DNA of 6,224 nt from Anaerobacillus sp. (lineage in GTDB: Bacteria; Bacillota; Bacilli; Bacillales_H; Anaerobacillaceae). Shown piece after piece: positions 4,169 through 6,224 of this stretch. The DNA lies in contig SKOL01000152.1 of NCBI GenBank assembly GCA_007120055.1, forward strand, positions 1-6,224, in the 5' to 3' direction. Position 1 is the stretch's first letter; every line of letters begins with the position of its first letter. A model generated the notes under the pieces. It saw only the letters and a program-made list of their open reading frames with translations. It was not told the origin of the DNA and made no database searches. A program made the translations under genes and the position numbers.

Positions 4169-6224
4169 CTACACACTCCAGTGACTAACTCTGTTTCGCC
4201 CTTTTTCTTTAGCCATGTATAAGGCGTCGTCTGCCATACGCATAACAGTATCTTTTTTCATCCCGGTTTGAGGAATGATCGTAGCCGCTCCAACTGTTAA
4301 TGTAATATGACTAGCGACTTTTGAACATTGATGTTCAATCTTTAAGGAAGTAATATTTTTGATCATTTTTTCCGCTACTTTAATAGCACCTTTATGATCT
4401 GTGTTTGGGAGAATTGCAGCAAATTCATCTCCACCATATCTAGCAATTAAATCTGTTTTTCTTTTCGGGGTGTTTTGGAGTGTTTGTGCGACTTCCACTA
4501 ACGCTTTGTCGCCTTCTTGGTGTCCGTAATGATCATTGTATTCTTTAAACTGATCGATATCGATAATTAATAATGAAAGTGGTTGTTCTTCTCTTACAGC
4601 TTTTTCCCACTCTTTTTCAAATGCCGTATCAAATATTCTCCGATTCGGAATACACGTTAAGCCATCTAATTCCGAAAGCTTTTGCAGTTTATTATTCATA
4701 TTTTTAAGCTCTAACTGCGATTGCTTTCTCATTGTAATTTCTTCAGCTAGTTCTTCTGATTTTTGGGCATTGTTTATCGCAATCGCGATATACGAAACGA
4801 GTGCTCTAATTGAGTCTAGCGAATACTGATTGTAAGCATTTTTATGTTTACTTTGTACCGTAACGACACCAATTGTTTTTCCTTCTACCATCAACGGGCA
4901 AAAAATAAGTGATGGCTTTATATTACCGAATGTACTATTAATCCCATCCAAATACTTCAGATACTCTTGTTCAACATCATTAATGATAACTTCTTCATTA
5001 TTTTTAATACACCATACAGCATAACTAGATGTACTAGATAGCGGAATTTCAAACTCGGGAGCTGCTTGGCCTTCTTCAATATATAGTTTGTACTCTATGG
5101 CTTGTTTCGCTTCATCGTACATACCAATTCCAAAAACATCAGCATCCAATAAATTTTTCATATTTTCGTAAAGTCGGCGAAATACTTTGTTTATATCTAA
5201 TGTAGCAGTAATACTTTTGCCTATTTCACTAATTACTTTCATTTGTGAATAAGACTTAGAAAGTTCCTTCGTTTTTTGTTCTAATTGCTCATTTAAAATT
5301 TGAAAAGCTTTATTTTTCCGTTTTGATTCTTCTGCTTTTAATTGCATCGCAATACTTCTAAGTTTGCTTTGTGTAGCAACACTGCTTATTCCCTTTGTGC
5401 CGTCGTGAAATTTTTTGTAATAATAAATCATCTTATCATGATTTCCTAACGTTTCATAAACCTCTGCTAGGAAAGAGCAAAGTTGTATGACCAAGTCTTC
5501 AGCTTTTATTTTTTCAGCAAGCTCTAATCCTTTATATAAACATTCGAGTGCCCGTTCCATCTCATTGGCCTCTTTTTCTAACTTATAATAATCTATATAA
5601 ACTTCCACCTCTAAAAAAACATCTTTAACTTCACTGTTCACTTTTAAAAATTGATCAAAATATTTTCTTGCTTCTTCACTTTTACCTTTTTCGTAAGCTA
5701 AGCGCCCTAACAAATGATAGCTAATACTTTCTCTAATCTTATCTTTTTCAACTTTACTCACTGCAAGGCTTTTTAATATATATTTTTCTGCTTGTTCAAA
5801 CTCCCTTAAACCGAGGTGTGAGGCACCGATATTAATAAGGCCGATTGCTTGCAAGTATTGTTCCTTCTCTCGCTCGAACAACTTCAAGCTATCTTTATAA
5901 TACTTTAATGCCGCACGATAATCTTGAAGCCGATAATATATTTCTCCGATATTATTTAATAGCGCAGCAATTAATTTTTCATAATGAATGGCAGTAGCTA
6001 AATTTAGAGCCTCACTGTAATACTCAAGCGCACGATCATAAGACTTCAAATAAATATTTACGTTTCCTAATGCATTTAGAATCTCAACCTCATATTCGTT
6101 TTCTTCTTCTAATGCTCTAGCCCGTTCTAGTCCGTCAATTAGCTTTTCTAACGCTTTTTCTAAATCGCCTGTTAACCATAAACTTCTACCGATCTGTAAT
6201 AGGCTTTTTACAACCCCTTTTTGA
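4169..6224 (-). CDS. TPR-GAF-GGDEF diguanylate cyclase, C-terminal 684 residues (start outside window)
   Basis: This is a cytoplasmic enzyme expected to make cyclic di-GMP from two GTP. The frame is open to the right edge, and TPR sequence (for example LNALGNVNIYLKSYDRALEY) continues unbroken past the TTG at 6049, so that codon is not the start. In visible numbering, about seven tetratricopeptide repeats cover 1-275, spaced about 40 residues apart. A coiled coil follows (about 290-335), then a GAF sensor domain (about 336-486), a second short coiled coil and a GGDEF domain (519-684). The catalytic features are intact: DGLTCIPNRR (520-529), IDIDQFKEYND (554-564; Asp555 metal ligand, Asn563), GHQEGD (567-572) and RYGGDEF (595-601). 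RKTD (588-591) is a correctly spaced RxxD I-site, so product feedback inhibition is likely. There is no EAL domain or membrane segment. TPR and GAF imply control by a partner protein and a small ligand, both unknown. Confidence 0.95.
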   Translation of the reverse strand, partial: QKGVVKSLLQIGRSLWLTGDLEKALEKLIDGLERARALEEENEYEVEILNALGNVNIYLKSYDRALEYYSEALNLATAIHYEKLIAALLNNIGEIYYRLQDYRAALKYYKDSLKLFEREKEQYLQAIGLINIGASHLGLREFEQAEKYILKSLAVSKVEKDKIRESISYHLLGRLAYEKGKSEEARKYFDQFLKVNSEVKDVFLEVEVYIDYYKLEKEANEMERALECLYKGLELAEKIKAEDLVIQLCSFLAEVYETLGNHDKMIYYYKKFHDGTKGISSVATQSKLRSIAMQLKAEESKRKNKAFQILNEQLEQKTKELSKSYSQMKVISEIGKSITATLDINKVFRRLYENMKNLLDADVFGIGMYDEAKQAIEYKLYIEEGQAAPEFEIPLSSTSSYAVWCIKNNEEVIINDVEQEYLKYLDGINSTFGNIKPSLIFCPLMVEGKTIGVVTVQSKHKNAYNQYSLDSIRALVSYIAIAINNAQKSEELAEEITMRKQSQLELKNMNNKLQKLSELDGLTCIPNRRIFDTAFEKEWEKAVREEQPLSLLIIDIDQFKEYNDHYGHQEGDKALVEVAQTLQNTPKRKTDLIARYGGDEFAAILPNTDHKGAIKVAEKMIKNITSLKIEHQCSKVASHITLTVGAATIIPQTGMKKDTVMRMADDALYMAKEKGRNRVSHWSV

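Noticed and set aside
6047..6049. TTG as start of the diguanylate cyclase
   Set aside because: The frame continues open to the window edge and encodes further TPR-type sequence upstream, and no Shine-Dalgarno precedes this codon.

Overview
The window looks like chromosomal DNA from a low-GC Gram-positive of the Bacillaceae, most likely a relative of the alkaliphilic Bacillus/Alkalihalobacillus group. The grounds are strong AGGAGG-type ribosome binding sites before the genes, A/T-rich codon use, intergenic repeats whose style I recognise from this group, and a futalosine-pathway menaquinone gene pair (rare in Bacillus proper but, as I recall, present in some alkaliphilic relatives). No rRNA, tRNA, CRISPR array, transposase or phage gene is visible.

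Layout. On the minus strand, 1-536 is the N-terminal third of an AspT/YidE-type membrane transporter that runs off the left edge. It is followed by a gene-poor stretch holding its probable promoter and a large imperfect palindrome (726-869). On the plus strand, 971-1111 encodes a 46-residue basic protein with a good RBS. A 305-bp gap (1112-1416) contains diverged direct and inverted repeat copies. On the minus strand, 1417-1857 encodes a small acidic membrane-anchored protein, with a terminator-like hairpin and an orphan RBS just upstream. A 147-bp element with terminal inverted repeats (2094-2242) sits directly before the plus-strand operon mqnB-mqnD (2266-3776). Downstream are two diverged tandem copies of a GAAAAGCG...GCTAGACA repeat (3780-3990), a bidirectional Rho-independent terminator (4011-4045) and a cluster of palindromes (4083-4165). 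From 4169 to the right edge, on the minus strand, lies the C-terminal 684 residues of a TPR-GAF-GGDEF diguanylate cyclase whose start is outside the window.

Function. MqnB hydrolyses futalosine or aminodeoxyfutalosine to dehypoxanthinyl futalosine. MqnD cleaves cyclic dehypoxanthinyl futalosine to 1,4-dihydroxy-6-naphthoate. The intervening MqnC step and the first enzyme, MqnA, must be encoded elsewhere. The other genes (transporter, two small proteins, c-di-GMP enzyme) have no obvious functional link to the operon.

I do not see a convincing new multi-gene system. The most unusual property is that nearly every intergenic gap holds a palindromic or repeated element, mostly unlike one another. 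The small genes at 971 and 1417 are the least characterised coding content.
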